Below, piece after piece: positions 26,284-34,642 of a DNA stretch of 64,000 nt (its first letter is position 1; each line of letters starts with the position of its first letter). Origin of the DNA: Senegalimassilia sp003474385. GTDB lineage: Bacteria; Actinomycetota; Coriobacteriia; Coriobacteriales; Eggerthellaceae. The DNA is taken from contig NZ_QUCY01000001.1 in the NCBI RefSeq assembly GCF_003474385.1, positions 124,001 through 188,000 of the forward strand. The letters are read 5' to 3'. Under the pieces are notes generated by a model, which saw only the letters and a program-made list of their open reading frames with translations, ran no database searches and had not been told where the DNA came from. The position numbers and the translations under genes are program-made.

Positions 26284-27648
26284 ATGGGCCAGGTTTCATT
26301 CGGCACCGTATTGCGCGAAGCGCGCGAGCGGAAGGGCTACGACGTGCAGTCGGCCGCTCGTCGGCTGCGCATTCGCCCCGACATCCTCCGCGCCCTCGAG
26401 AACAATGATTTTTCCCGTTTGCCTGCGCGCGGCTATACACGCAATATGGTGAACGCTTATGCGAAATTGGTTGGGCTCAACCCCGCCGACATCACGCGTA
26501 TGTATCTCGACGATGCATACGCTTATCAGGTTGGACGCACCCGCGGCGAATCGGATTCGCCGGCGCATGTTTCCGGTCGTAGGTCGGTTTCGCGCGGCGA
26601 CGGGCGTCATGATGGTCGTGGGCAAGGTTCGCAGCGCTCATCGCGCTATAGCGAAGATCGTTCCGGCGATGGTCGTCATTCGCAGCGTACCCAGCGAGGT
26701 CAGCGCCAGGGCGCGCAGCGTATGTCGCGTCGCGAGCAGCAGCCGCAACGAGAATATCGCGAGTCGCTTGCTTCGCGTGCGGCACGTGCAGAGAGCGAAA
26801 GCCGTCGTTCCAACCATTTCGGCGGCGCCGTCACCACGCAGTTCACCAATTTCTATTCCGGTTCGCAGAACAATGCCGGTCGAGGAATGCAGGCAAGGCT
26901 GCCTTATGTAGCCGTCATCGTGATAATCTTGCTGCTGCTCGTGATCATCGTGGCGCTTGCATTCGGAAACCGCGGTGCGGCCTCCACGCAGGATGTGGCG
27001 AAGGTCCCCATTACCGGCGTCACCGACACTTCGGCGGATGGCAGCGGCGTGAGCCAGGACAATTCCAATAACAACAGCAACAGCGGCGATAACGGCAACG
27101 ATTCGGAATCCAAGGCATCCTCGACGACAACCGTGCCCACGAGCGTGAAGGTGGAGTATAAGCTGGCCAAGGGCCAACAGGCTTACGTCGTCATCACGCA
27201 GGATGGGCAGGCGACCGAGCAGATGCTCACCGGGCCGGTGGATGAAACGGTTGACGTCTCCGACACGTGGAGCTTGGCAACCTGGGTTTCCTCCGGATTC
27301 ACCGTGACCATGGACGGCAAACAGGTCGATTTCACCAGCGATGCGACCACGGGTATGCCCACTGCCACGGTGAACTTCAAGGATTACCTTGCCTCATGGG
27401 CGAAAGACCATCCTGATGTGAAGGTCGATGGGCTTGATAGCTCCAGCACCTCGTCGGGCAGCACCGGGTCTACCTCATCGAGTTCGAATTCAACATCAAG
27501 CGGTATCTCGTCGCAGTCGGTTACCGGCACGGGTTCGTCCGTCGGTTCCTCGACGACATCGACGGGCACCGGTTCGACCACGACGAGCGGTACCGGGTCT
27601 AGCACGACGGGAACCCAAAACTCGTCATCAACGTATTCATCTTATTAG
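26284..27648 (+). CDS. RodZ-like helix-turn-helix membrane protein
   Basis: The 454-residue product has an N-terminal HTH of the RodZ/YmfM type (VLREARERKGYDVQSAARR, residues 9-75). An Arg/Ser/Gln-rich linker follows, then one membrane helix (207-228), an Asn/Ser/Asp-rich stretch, a DUF4115-like beta domain (about 280-380) and a 70-residue Ser/Thr/Gly tail. RodZ links MreB to the elongation machinery, and the position between ftsK and rimO/pgsA matches ymfM in Bacillus. The low-complexity tail on the outside is unusual and could be glycosylated. The ATG is nine bases after the ftsK stop, with AAGGAGA. Confidence 0.82.
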   Translation: MGQVSFGTVLREARERKGYDVQSAARRLRIRPDILRALENNDFSRLPARGYTRNMVNAYAKLVGLNPADITRMYLDDAYAYQVGRTRGESDSPAHVSGRRSVSRGDGRHDGRGQGSQRSSRYSEDRSGDGRHSQRTQRGQRQGAQRMSRREQQPQREYRESLASRAARAESESRRSNHFGGAVTTQFTNFYSGSQNNAGRGMQARLPYVAVIVIILLLLVIIVALAFGNRGAASTQDVAKVPITGVTDTSADGSGVSQDNSNNNSNSGDNGNDSESKASSTTTVPTSVKVEYKLAKGQQAYVVITQDGQATEQMLTGPVDETVDVSDTWSLATWVSSGFTVTMDGKQVDFTSDATTGMPTATVNFKDYLASWAKDHPDVKVDGLDSSSTSSGSTGSTSSSSNSTSSGISSQSVTGTGSSVGSSTTSTGTGSTTTSGTGSSTTGTQNSSSTYSSY

Positions 27649-27664
27649 TGGAAAGGCGAACATC

Positions 27665-28162
27665 ATGGCCAAGGAATCTAGCTTCGATGTAGTGTCCACC
27701 GTCGACATGCAGGAAATCGACAATGCATATCAGCAAGCGAAGAAAGAGCTGACGCAGCGCTACGACCTGAAAGGCTCCGGCGCCGAGCTGTCGCTCGACA
27801 AGCAGAAGAAGACCATCACAGTGGCGGCTCCCGCCGATTTCGTTGCACGCCAGGTCATCGATATCATGGGCAGCAAGCTCATCAAGCGAGGCATCGATCT
27901 GGCCGCCGTCAAATGGGGCGACCCCCAAGCGGCAACCGGTCAGAGCGTGCGTCAGACTGCAACCATCGTCGAAGGCATCGACAAGGAAACGGCCGGCAAG
28001 ATCAACAAGGATATCAAGGCGCAAAAACTTAAGGTGAAGGTCACCATCGAAGGCGATAAGCTGCGTGTTTCCTCCGCCTCCCGTGACGCGCTTCAAGAGG
28101 TTATCGCTTTCTTGAAGGGCCAGGATTACGGCCAGCCGCTCCAGTACGTCAACTACCGCTAA
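27665..28162 (+). CDS. yajQ: YajQ-family nucleotide-binding protein
   Basis: The 165-residue protein starts MAKESSFDVVSTVDMQEIDNA and contains QRYDLKGSGAEL and GSKLIKRGIDL, which are diagnostic of YajQ. The family binds nucleotides or RNA; some members bind cyclic di-GMP. GGAAAGG lies seven bases before the ATG, and longer upstream frames overlap the Ser/Thr tail of the preceding gene and are rejected. rimO begins eight bases after the stop. Confidence 0.95.
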   Translation: MAKESSFDVVSTVDMQEIDNAYQQAKKELTQRYDLKGSGAELSLDKQKKTITVAAPADFVARQVIDIMGSKLIKRGIDLAAVKWGDPQAATGQSVRQTATIVEGIDKETAGKINKDIKAQKLKVKVTIEGDKLRVSSASRDALQEVIAFLKGQDYGQPLQYVNYR

Positions 28163-28170
28163 GGATTTCC

Positions 28171-29517
28171 GTGGAAACCGAAAACGTGTTTGAAATCGAG
28201 AGCCCTCGCGTCGCGTTCGTCACCATGGGCTGCGCGAAAAACGAGGTAGATACCCAGCGCATGCAATCGCAGCTTACCCGTTGCGGCTTCGCGATCGAAC
28301 AAGACCCAGAGGCTGCCGATGCCGTGGTGGTGAACACCTGCTCGTTTATCCAAAGCGCTACCGAGGAAAGCCTTGAGACCATCTTCGAAGTTGCCGGTAT
28401 GCCCAATGTGGCTGCTGGCGCTGCGCTGATCGTCGCCGGCTGCATGCCCGCCCGTTACGGACAGGGTTTGGAATCCGAGCTTTCCGAAGCTTCCGCATTC
28501 GTGCCGTGCAGCAAGGAAGACGATATCGTTCAGGTCATCGCACAAGCGCTTGGCATCGATCAGGCGCGCCTTGAGCACATGAAAGCAGCCATGCTCGGAG
28601 CCGTGCCCGAGGGTGCGGTCGCCATCAACGGCTCGCGCGCCGTTTCGGCCTATGTGAAGATCTCGGATGGATGCGATCGCTTCTGCTCCTACTGCACCAT
28701 TCCATACATTCGAGGCAGGTATCACAGTTTCGACTACGAAACCGTTCGTGCGGATGTGGCCAATCGCGTTTCAGAAGGCGTAAAGGAAATCGTTCTCATA
28801 GCCCAGGACACAGGGCGATGGGGTCAGGATTTCGAGAATCCCACAAGCCTTGCGTGGCTTGTGGGAACGCTTGCGGATGAATTCGCCGATTCCTGGTTCC
28901 GCGTCATGTACATCCAGCCCGAGGGGATTACCGACGAGTTGTTGCATACCGTCGCCGAGCATGGCAACATCTGCTCCTATTTCGATATCCCCCTTCAGCA
29001 TGTTCAGCCGAGCATCCTGAAGGCCATGCATCGCAAGGGTTCGCGCGAGGAGTACGAGTCGCTGGTGGAGCGCATTCGCCGCATCGTCCCCGAGGTAACG
29101 CTGCGCACAACGCTTATCGCGGGCTTTCCCGGGGAAACGGAAGAAGATTTCGACGAGCTTTGCGATTTCGTCGAAGAGGGTTTTTTCGATTACATCGGCG
29201 TTTTCGCGTACTCGCGCGAAGAGGGAACCCGCGCATACGATCTGCCCGACCGGGTCGACGACGACGAGAAGGCGTATCGCGCGCAACGGTTGCGCGACCT
29301 TGCGGACGATGTTTGCACGCCGCTTGTTGCCGCCCGTGTCGGGAAAACCATGGACGTGCTCATCGAGGGCAGGGAAGAGGACGGCCAGCTGTTCGGTCGC
29401 GCAATGTGCCAAGCTCCTGAGGTCGATGGCGTAACCTATGTCGACAACGGTGAACCGGGCAATATCGTCCAAGTCACCATAACCGATACGCTGCTGTACG
29501 AAATGGAAGGCGAATAG
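28171..29517 (+). CDS. rimO: Ribosomal protein uS12 methylthiotransferase
   Basis: RimO adds a methylthio group to Asp of ribosomal protein S12. The 448-residue product shows the N-terminal cluster (TMGCAKNEVDTQRM, NTCSFIQSAT, AGCMPARY) and radical SAM motif CDRFCSYCTIP, then IRGRYHS and the TRAM domain (VLIEGREEDGQLFGRAMCQA). GCAKNEVD and IRGRYHS indicate RimO rather than MiaB. The GTG start has AAGGA upstream. The stop is three bases before the next start. Confidence 0.96.
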   Translation: METENVFEIESPRVAFVTMGCAKNEVDTQRMQSQLTRCGFAIEQDPEAADAVVVNTCSFIQSATEESLETIFEVAGMPNVAAGAALIVAGCMPARYGQGLESELSEASAFVPCSKEDDIVQVIAQALGIDQARLEHMKAAMLGAVPEGAVAINGSRAVSAYVKISDGCDRFCSYCTIPYIRGRYHSFDYETVRADVANRVSEGVKEIVLIAQDTGRWGQDFENPTSLAWLVGTLADEFADSWFRVMYIQPEGITDELLHTVAEHGNICSYFDIPLQHVQPSILKAMHRKGSREEYESLVERIRRIVPEVTLRTTLIAGFPGETEEDFDELCDFVEEGFFDYIGVFAYSREEGTRAYDLPDRVDDDEKAYRAQRLRDLADDVCTPLVAARVGKTMDVLIEGREEDGQLFGRAMCQAPEVDGVTYVDNGEPGNIVQVTITDTLLYEMEGE

Positions 29518-29520
29518 CCC

Positions 29521-30744
29521 ATGCACAAGCTGCAAGTGGAAGCCGCGCCGCAAGTTGCTGCAAAATTATGGACGCCGGCTAACATCGTCACGCTTATCCG
29601 CATATGCTTGGTCCCCGTATTCGTCGTCGTGCTCTTGAGCCCTTGGCCGCAGTGGTTTCATCTGCCTGATTTGGCAGAACACTCCAAAAGCCTCATCGCT
29701 GCCGCCATCTTCGTGCTGATATCTTGCACGGACTGGCTTGATGGCTATTTGGCGCGAAGCCGCGGCGAAGTCACCGACTTCGGCAAGTTCATGGATCCGC
29801 TTGCCGACAAAATCCTGGTCATGGCGGCCCTCTTGGCGTTAATCGAGCTCGGATCGCTTCCCAGCTGGGTCGCGCTCATCATCGTTGCGCGTGAATTCAT
29901 CGTCTCGGGTGTGCGCATGGTGGCAGCCAGCAAGGGCACCGTCATCTCCGCTAGCTGGTACGGCAAGTTCAAGACGGTGTTCCAGATGATCGCTATCGTG
30001 TTGTTCACCATTAAGGACAGCTACATGATGGGCACGCTTGTCGAGGCATTTTCGGACGTGATGTGGGTTATCAGCTGGATCGTCATGGCGATCGCCTTGT
30101 TGCTTACGGTCGTGTCGATGCTCGATTACATTTCAAAGGCACGCGAACTTATCGGGTTGGCGCCTTCCAAACGAGCAAAGCGCAAGCAGAAGGCCGAAAG
30201 CGAGCAAAGCGAAAACATCGAAGAGACGAACGTGGGCGTACGAGCCGCAGATATCGAGCATCTTGCGGCTCAGGTAATTTCGCATGCCAGCGAACGGGAC
30301 ATCACCATCGGCACCGCCGAAAGCCTTACTGGCGGTATGATCAGCGCTGCGTTGACTTCGGTTTCCGGAAGCTCCGCCGTTGTGCGAGGCGGGATCACCA
30401 GTTACGCAACCGGAGTGAAATCCGATGTCCTTGATGTGCCTGAGTCGATCATCAACGAATTCGGCGTGGTTAGCACGCAAGTTGCTCGCCATATGGCGCA
30501 GGGCGCGTGCAAGGCCCTGACCTGCAACGTAGCCGTTGCCGTCACCGGCATTGCGGGTCCGTCCGGGGCGGAGCCGGGAAAGCCTGTCGGGACCGTCTGC
30601 TTGGCCTGCGCAAGCGATACCGGCATCACGGCTCAACGGAAACATTTCGAGGGGGATCGCAACCAGGTTCGCATGCAAACCACCTTTGAGGCCCTGCGTA
30701 TGGTCGATGCGGCGGTGTGCGGGCAACAGCAGGCAGAAAGCTAG
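29521..30744 (+). CDS. pgsA: PgsA-CinA(C-terminal) fusion protein
   Basis: Residues 1-210 are a phosphatidylglycerophosphate synthase: several membrane helices and the CDP-alcohol motif DWLDGYLARSRGEVTDFGKFMDPLADKI (given as DG-x2-AR-x8-G-x3-D-x3-D). A charged linker (about 215-238) follows. Residues 240-400 are the CinA C-terminal amidase domain: GTAESLTGGMISAALTSVSG, VTGIAGPSG and GKPVGTVCL. PgsA makes phosphatidylglycerophosphate at the membrane; the amidase deamidates nicotinamide mononucleotide. In many bacteria pgsA and cinA are adjacent genes ahead of recA; here one open frame of 407 residues joins them, and the CinA N-terminal molybdopterin-like domain is missing. No stop or frameshift is visible at the junction. 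A second pgsA-like gene is at 59159-59803. Confidence 0.9.
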   Translation: MHKLQVEAAPQVAAKLWTPANIVTLIRICLVPVFVVVLLSPWPQWFHLPDLAEHSKSLIAAAIFVLISCTDWLDGYLARSRGEVTDFGKFMDPLADKILVMAALLALIELGSLPSWVALIIVAREFIVSGVRMVAASKGTVISASWYGKFKTVFQMIAIVLFTIKDSYMMGTLVEAFSDVMWVISWIVMAIALLLTVVSMLDYISKARELIGLAPSKRAKRKQKAESEQSENIEETNVGVRAADIEHLAAQVISHASERDITIGTAESLTGGMISAALTSVSGSSAVVRGGITSYATGVKSDVLDVPESIINEFGVVSTQVARHMAQGACKALTCNVAVAVTGIAGPSGAEPGKPVGTVCLACASDTGITAQRKHFEGDRNQVRMQTTFEALRMVDAAVCGQQQAES

Positions 30745-30806
30745 GCTTAGTCCCTTCCGCGCAACGGCGCAAGCCAGCCACGGAAGCGTCGATAACAGTT
30801 AACAAT

Positions 30807-30854
30807 CGAACAGGTTCACCAGACAACCGTGCAAGGTTCAGGTGAACCTGTTCG
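30807..30854 (+). terminator. 14-bp inverted repeat after pgsA-cinA
   Basis: The perfect arms CGAACAGGTTCACC and GGTGAACCTGTTCG are separated by 20 bases, 62 bases after the stop and upstream of the recA promoter. No T-run follows. It contains GAAC-N2-GTTC, not the N4 spacing of LexA boxes, so I call it a terminator-like hairpin. Confidence 0.5.
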
Positions 30855-30929
30855 GTATTTCGGGCAAGGGTTGCGCAAAAAGCTAGAGCTATGATGGTGA
30901 TAAGTCGTACCGATGTTTGTATTTGGTAC

Positions 30930-30957
30930 TTGACTATGAAACAAGCGTTCGTATAAT
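30930..30957 (+). promoter_or_regulatory. recA promoter with LexA box
   Basis: TTGACT (30930-30935), 16-bp spacer and TATAAT (30952-30957) form a near-consensus promoter. The spacer contains AAACAAGCGTTC (30939-30950), one mismatch from GAAC-N4-GTTC, the box seen three times at lexA. SOS control of recA is therefore likely. Confidence 0.8.
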
Positions 30958-30999
30958 CAATAGCGTTGCAAAGCAGCGCAAAGGAAGGGTAACCAGCGC

Positions 31000-32058
31000 A
31001 TGAACGAAGAAAAAACCAAGATGCTCAAGGTCACAACCGACCAAATCGAATCTAAGTTCGGCAAAGGCTCCATCATGAAATACGGTGATGGCGGCCATGA
31101 CCTGAACATCGGCGCTATACCCACCGGCGCATTGCCACTTGATGCAGCGCTGGGGATCGGCGGCGTTCCGAGGGGTCGAATCATCGAGGTGTACGGACCT
31201 GAGTCCAGCGGCAAAACCACGCTGGCGCTGCAAATCCTTGCCGAGGCGCAAGCGCTCGGCGGTGTCGTGGCGTTCATCGACGCGGAACATGCGCTCGACC
31301 CGGTCTATGCAGCCCGTTTGGGCGTGGATATCGATGACGTGCTCATCTCCCAGCCCGACTTCGGAGAGCAAGCGCTTGAAATCTGCGATATGCTCGTCCG
31401 ATCGGGGGCAATTGATTGCGTCGTCATCGACTCCGTCGCGGCATTGGTTCCCCGAGCCGAAATCGAGGGCGAAATCGGCGATACCACCGTCGGTCTGCAA
31501 GCACGGCTCATGTCCCAAGCGCTTCGAAAACTTGCGGGCTCGCTTTCCAAATCAAATACCACGTGCATCTTCATCAATCAGCTGCGCGAGAAAATCGGCG
31601 TGATGTTTGGCAACCCCGAAACCACAACCGGCGGTCGTGCTCTGAAGTTCTTCTCCAGCGTTCGAATCGACGTACGTCGCATCGACTCCATCAAACGCGA
31701 TGGCGAGATCGTTGGAAACCGTGTTCGCGCCAAGGTCGTCAAGAACAAGGTTGCGCCGCCGTTTCGTCAAGCGGAGTTCGATCTTATGTACGGTGAGGGC
31801 ATTTCGCGAGAGGGTTGCATCGTCGATATGGCGGTTGAGGCTGGAGTCGCTAAGAAATCTGGCGCTTGGTACACGTACGGCGAAGAGCGCCTAGGACAAG
31901 GACGCGAAGCAGCAAAGCATACTCTGAAAGAAAACCCCGATCTGCGAGAGGAATTGGAAACGAAGGTTCGAGAAGCGTTCGACATTCCGATCATCACGAA
32001 AGAGCAGGAAGACTTCGACGCCGTCAATCCTGTGGCAAAACCTAAGGGCAAGAAATAG
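31000..32058 (+). CDS. recA: Recombinase RecA
   Basis: RecA forms filaments for homologous recombination and triggers LexA self-cleavage. The 352-residue product has the Walker A GPESSGKTT (about 67-75), the FIDAEHALD and loop-2 region MFGNPETTTGGRALKFF, and length typical of the family. The ATG is preceded by AAGGAAGGG. recX follows two bases after its stop. Confidence 0.99.
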   Translation: MNEEKTKMLKVTTDQIESKFGKGSIMKYGDGGHDLNIGAIPTGALPLDAALGIGGVPRGRIIEVYGPESSGKTTLALQILAEAQALGGVVAFIDAEHALDPVYAARLGVDIDDVLISQPDFGEQALEICDMLVRSGAIDCVVIDSVAALVPRAEIEGEIGDTTVGLQARLMSQALRKLAGSLSKSNTTCIFINQLREKIGVMFGNPETTTGGRALKFFSSVRIDVRRIDSIKRDGEIVGNRVRAKVVKNKVAPPFRQAEFDLMYGEGISREGCIVDMAVEAGVAKKSGAWYTYGEERLGQGREAAKHTLKENPDLREELETKVREAFDIPIITKEQEDFDAVNPVAKPKGKK

Positions 32059-32060
32059 CC

Positions 32061-32807
32061 ATGCATGATGCAAGGACGCAAAGCATTGCGGATTTGCGCG
32101 CACGAATCAAAGCCATCGAGACAGGTTCAGATACGAATGGGCGGTCTAGTACTCATCCCCGTCAATGCGAAGGCAACCCATTGTGTCCCGACAAGCTGGA
32201 GTGTAGGGAAGATACTATCAGCGAAATCCAGCAAAAGTCAGTGTCTTGGCCTGCTGGGTGTCCGATTATTGGCAGTTCTGAAAACGATGGGCGATTCATC
32301 GAACAGTCGAAGCAATCAGATGCAGATCGCGATCAAGCAGATTCGGCATTTGCGAAGATCCAGCGATTGCTGTGCATCCGTGAACATGCCAGTGCCCTGC
32401 TGTATAATCGGCTGCTGTCAAGCGGTTATGACGACCGTATCGCTGCCGAGGCTGTGCAGCGGGCAATCAACTGCGGGCTTGTGAGCGATGAGCGCTACGC
32501 CGATGTTTTGGTTCGAAGCAGGCTTTCTCAGGGAAAGGGGCTTCGAGGCATTGCGTTTGAGCTTGAACAGGCGGACATAGATCCCCAAACCGTGCCAGCA
32601 TATCAGGAAGCGCTGTTCCGTGATTCAGGTCCTGATGAGCTAGCCCGAGCGTTGAGCCTGCTTGCCGCTAAACCGCCGAAAGCCAAACGAATTCGTGAAG
32701 CCGCATATCGAAAGCTCGTGCAGAAAGGCTATGAATCGAGTGTAGCGGCATCGGCTGCTCGAATATTCGCCGAGCAGCATGGTTGCACCACCCTCGAAAC
32801 CTGTTAA
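32061..32807 (+). CDS. recX: Regulatory protein RecX with N-terminal extension
   Basis: RecX inhibits RecA filaments. The conserved three-helix repeats start near residue 95 (IQRLLCIREHASALLYNRLLSS, GLVSDERYADVLVRSRL, GLRGIAFELEQADI) and continue to the C-terminus. The first 95 residues are a polar extension with four Cys (36, 42, 48, 67) and no match I recognise. The ATG at 32061 is two bases after recA, supporting translational coupling from there, but an internal start cannot be ruled out. Compare: ordinary RecX is 150-210 residues; this one is 248. Confidence 0.88.
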   Translation: MHDARTQSIADLRARIKAIETGSDTNGRSSTHPRQCEGNPLCPDKLECREDTISEIQQKSVSWPAGCPIIGSSENDGRFIEQSKQSDADRDQADSAFAKIQRLLCIREHASALLYNRLLSSGYDDRIAAEAVQRAINCGLVSDERYADVLVRSRLSQGKGLRGIAFELEQADIDPQTVPAYQEALFRDSGPDELARALSLLAAKPPKAKRIREAAYRKLVQKGYESSVAASAARIFAEQHGCTTLETC

Positions 32808-32826
32808 ATCTCGATATCTTTAAATC

Positions 32827-32862
32827 AAAAAGCCGGTTTCTCCTGTAGAACCGGCTTTTTTG
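32827..32862 (+). terminator. Intrinsic terminator after recX
   Basis: The arms AAAAAGCCGGTT and AACCGGCTTTTT with a 10-nt loop end in six T. It lies 20 bases after the recX stop. Confidence 0.92.
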
Positions 32863-32994
32863 TTCACTTGCCCTTTTCCATTTGAAAGAGAACCTTTATC
32901 ATGAAAAGCAAGCCTGAGCTATCGTGCCTTATACGGCACTGTTGGAATATATAAACAAATGTATACGTCCAGTCGTTGCGCACGTACGCTCATG

Positions 32995-33016
32995 CCCGGT
33001 TATGCCGGGATTTTTT
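32995..33016 (+). promoter_or_regulatory. Terminator-like hairpin in the rny leader
   Basis: CCCGG-TTATG-CCGGG followed by ATTTTTT lies 58 bases before the rny start. A second small hairpin (GTGCC / GGCAC) lies near 32924-32939. The short stem with a strong T-run could act as an attenuator of rny, or as backup termination after recX. Confidence 0.45.
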
Positions 33017-33073
33017 ATGCAATGGAACCTATGAAACCCACAGTACCCGTCCAAACTCGAAAGGGGGACAAGC

Positions 33074-34627
33074 ATGGAATCCATCATTTGGCTTATCGTT
33101 GGCGCCGTCGTCGGCATCGCCGCCGGTTTCGTCATCAATAAATTCGTCGCCAAATCTACGGCCCAGCGCGCTGCCGACGAAGCTCATACCGTTGTCGAAG
33201 ACGCAAAACGCCAGGCGGAAACTTTGCGTCGCGAAGCGGTAGTCGAAGCCAAGGACGAAGCATTGAGACTTCGTCAGGAGGCCCAGGCAGAGAACAAGGA
33301 ACGCTTGAAGGAGGTGCGCGCTGCAGAGCAGCGCGTCAATCAGCGCGAAGAGTCTCTTGATCGCCGCGTTGAGTCGCTTGACACGCGCGAAAAGTCTCTG
33401 GACTCCCGAGAGCATCAGATCTCTTCCATGCAAGGCCAGCTCGACCGCCGTCAGCGCGATCTCGATGAATCCGAAGAGCAAATCGGTATTCGTTTGCAGC
33501 AAGTCGCGGGCATGACCGCCGACGAGGCAAAGACCGAACTGCTCGATACGCTCAAAGATGAAGTAGCGCATCAGTCCGCTGCCATCATCCGAGATTCCGA
33601 GGCCCGCACCAAGGCAGAGGCGGACAAGAAAGCTCGTTCCATTCTCAGCCTTGCCATCCAGCGCGTTGCTGCGGACCATACGGCGGAAACCACGGTTTCT
33701 GCAATCCATATCCCTTCCGATGACCTGAAGGGTCGCATCATCGGTCGCGAAGGTCGCAATATCCGCTCCTTCGAACAGCTAACCGGCACCAACCTCATCA
33801 TCGATGACACGCCGGAATGCGTCACCATTTCCTGCTTCGATCCGGTTCGTCGCGAAATCGGTCGCGTGACCATGGAAAACCTCATCGCAGATGGCCGTAT
33901 CCATCCTGCCCGCATCGAAGAGATGTTCGGCAAGGCCGAGAAGCTCGTGAACCAACGCGTGCAGGAGGCCGGCGATCAGGCTGCATTCGATACCGGAATC
34001 CATGATCTGCATCCCGAGCTCGTGCGTACGCTTGGGCGTTTGCGCTACCGAACCTCGTATGGCCAAAACGTGCTTAACCACTCGCTGGAAGTTGCGTACC
34101 TGTCCGGAGTCATGGCGTCCGAGCTTGGTCTTGACCCTGTTCCGGCAAAGCGTGCGGGTCTGCTTCATGACCTCGGGAAGGCCGTTGACCATGAAGTCGA
34201 GGGTAGCCATGCGGTCATCGGTGCCGATCTTGCCCGTCGATTCGGCGAAAAGCCGTCCATCGTTCATGCAATCGAGGCACATCACAACGACGTCGAGCCC
34301 AATAGCGTCCTCGACGTGCTTGTGCAAGCCGCCGATGCCGTTTCCGCGGCACGTCCTGGTGCTCGTAAGGAAACTCTGGACGCCTACATCAAGCGTCTGG
34401 AAAAACTTGAGGAAATCGCTAATTCCTACAAGGGCGTTGAGCGTACTTACGCAATCCAGGCTGGTCGCGAGGTTCGCGTCATGGTGCAGCCTGAACTGGT
34501 CGACGAGGCTCAGACCACCGTTTTGGCTCATGATATCGCGAAGCGCATTGAAGACGAGATGCAGTATCCCGGCCAGGTGAAAGTCGTTGTCATCCGCGAA
34601 AGCCGAGCTATCGGTATCGCAAAATAA
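33074..34627 (+). CDS. rny: Ribonuclease Y
   Basis: RNase Y is a membrane-anchored endoribonuclease that starts mRNA decay. The 517-residue product has an N-terminal membrane helix (3-22, SIIWLIVGAVVGIAAGFVI), a long coiled coil (about 30-200), a KH domain (DLKGRIIGREGRNIRSFEQ) and an HD domain with LLHDLGKAVDHEVEGSHA. GAAAGGGGGAC precedes the ATG. The GHKL ATPase gene follows 15 bases later, and spoVS after that, the Bacillus rny-ymdB-spoVS arrangement with a different middle gene. Confidence 0.98.
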   Translation: MESIIWLIVGAVVGIAAGFVINKFVAKSTAQRAADEAHTVVEDAKRQAETLRREAVVEAKDEALRLRQEAQAENKERLKEVRAAEQRVNQREESLDRRVESLDTREKSLDSREHQISSMQGQLDRRQRDLDESEEQIGIRLQQVAGMTADEAKTELLDTLKDEVAHQSAAIIRDSEARTKAEADKKARSILSLAIQRVAADHTAETTVSAIHIPSDDLKGRIIGREGRNIRSFEQLTGTNLIIDDTPECVTISCFDPVRREIGRVTMENLIADGRIHPARIEEMFGKAEKLVNQRVQEAGDQAAFDTGIHDLHPELVRTLGRLRYRTSYGQNVLNHSLEVAYLSGVMASELGLDPVPAKRAGLLHDLGKAVDHEVEGSHAVIGADLARRFGEKPSIVHAIEAHHNDVEPNSVLDVLVQAADAVSAARPGARKETLDAYIKRLEKLEEIANSYKGVERTYAIQAGREVRVMVQPELVDEAQTTVLAHDIAKRIEDEMQYPGQVKVVVIRESRAIGIAK

Positions 34628-34642
34628 CGAAAGGCGTCAACT

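Noticed and set aside
29521..30744. Frameshift or sequencing error as the cause of the pgsA-cinA fusion
   Set aside because: The frame is uninterrupted, the linker has normal codon use, and both domains keep their motifs. It remains worth a resequencing check.
30807..30854. A possible LexA box within the 14-bp repeat before recA
   Set aside because: The half-sites are GAAC-N2-GTTC; the boxes at lexA have N4. The true recA box is at 30939-30950.
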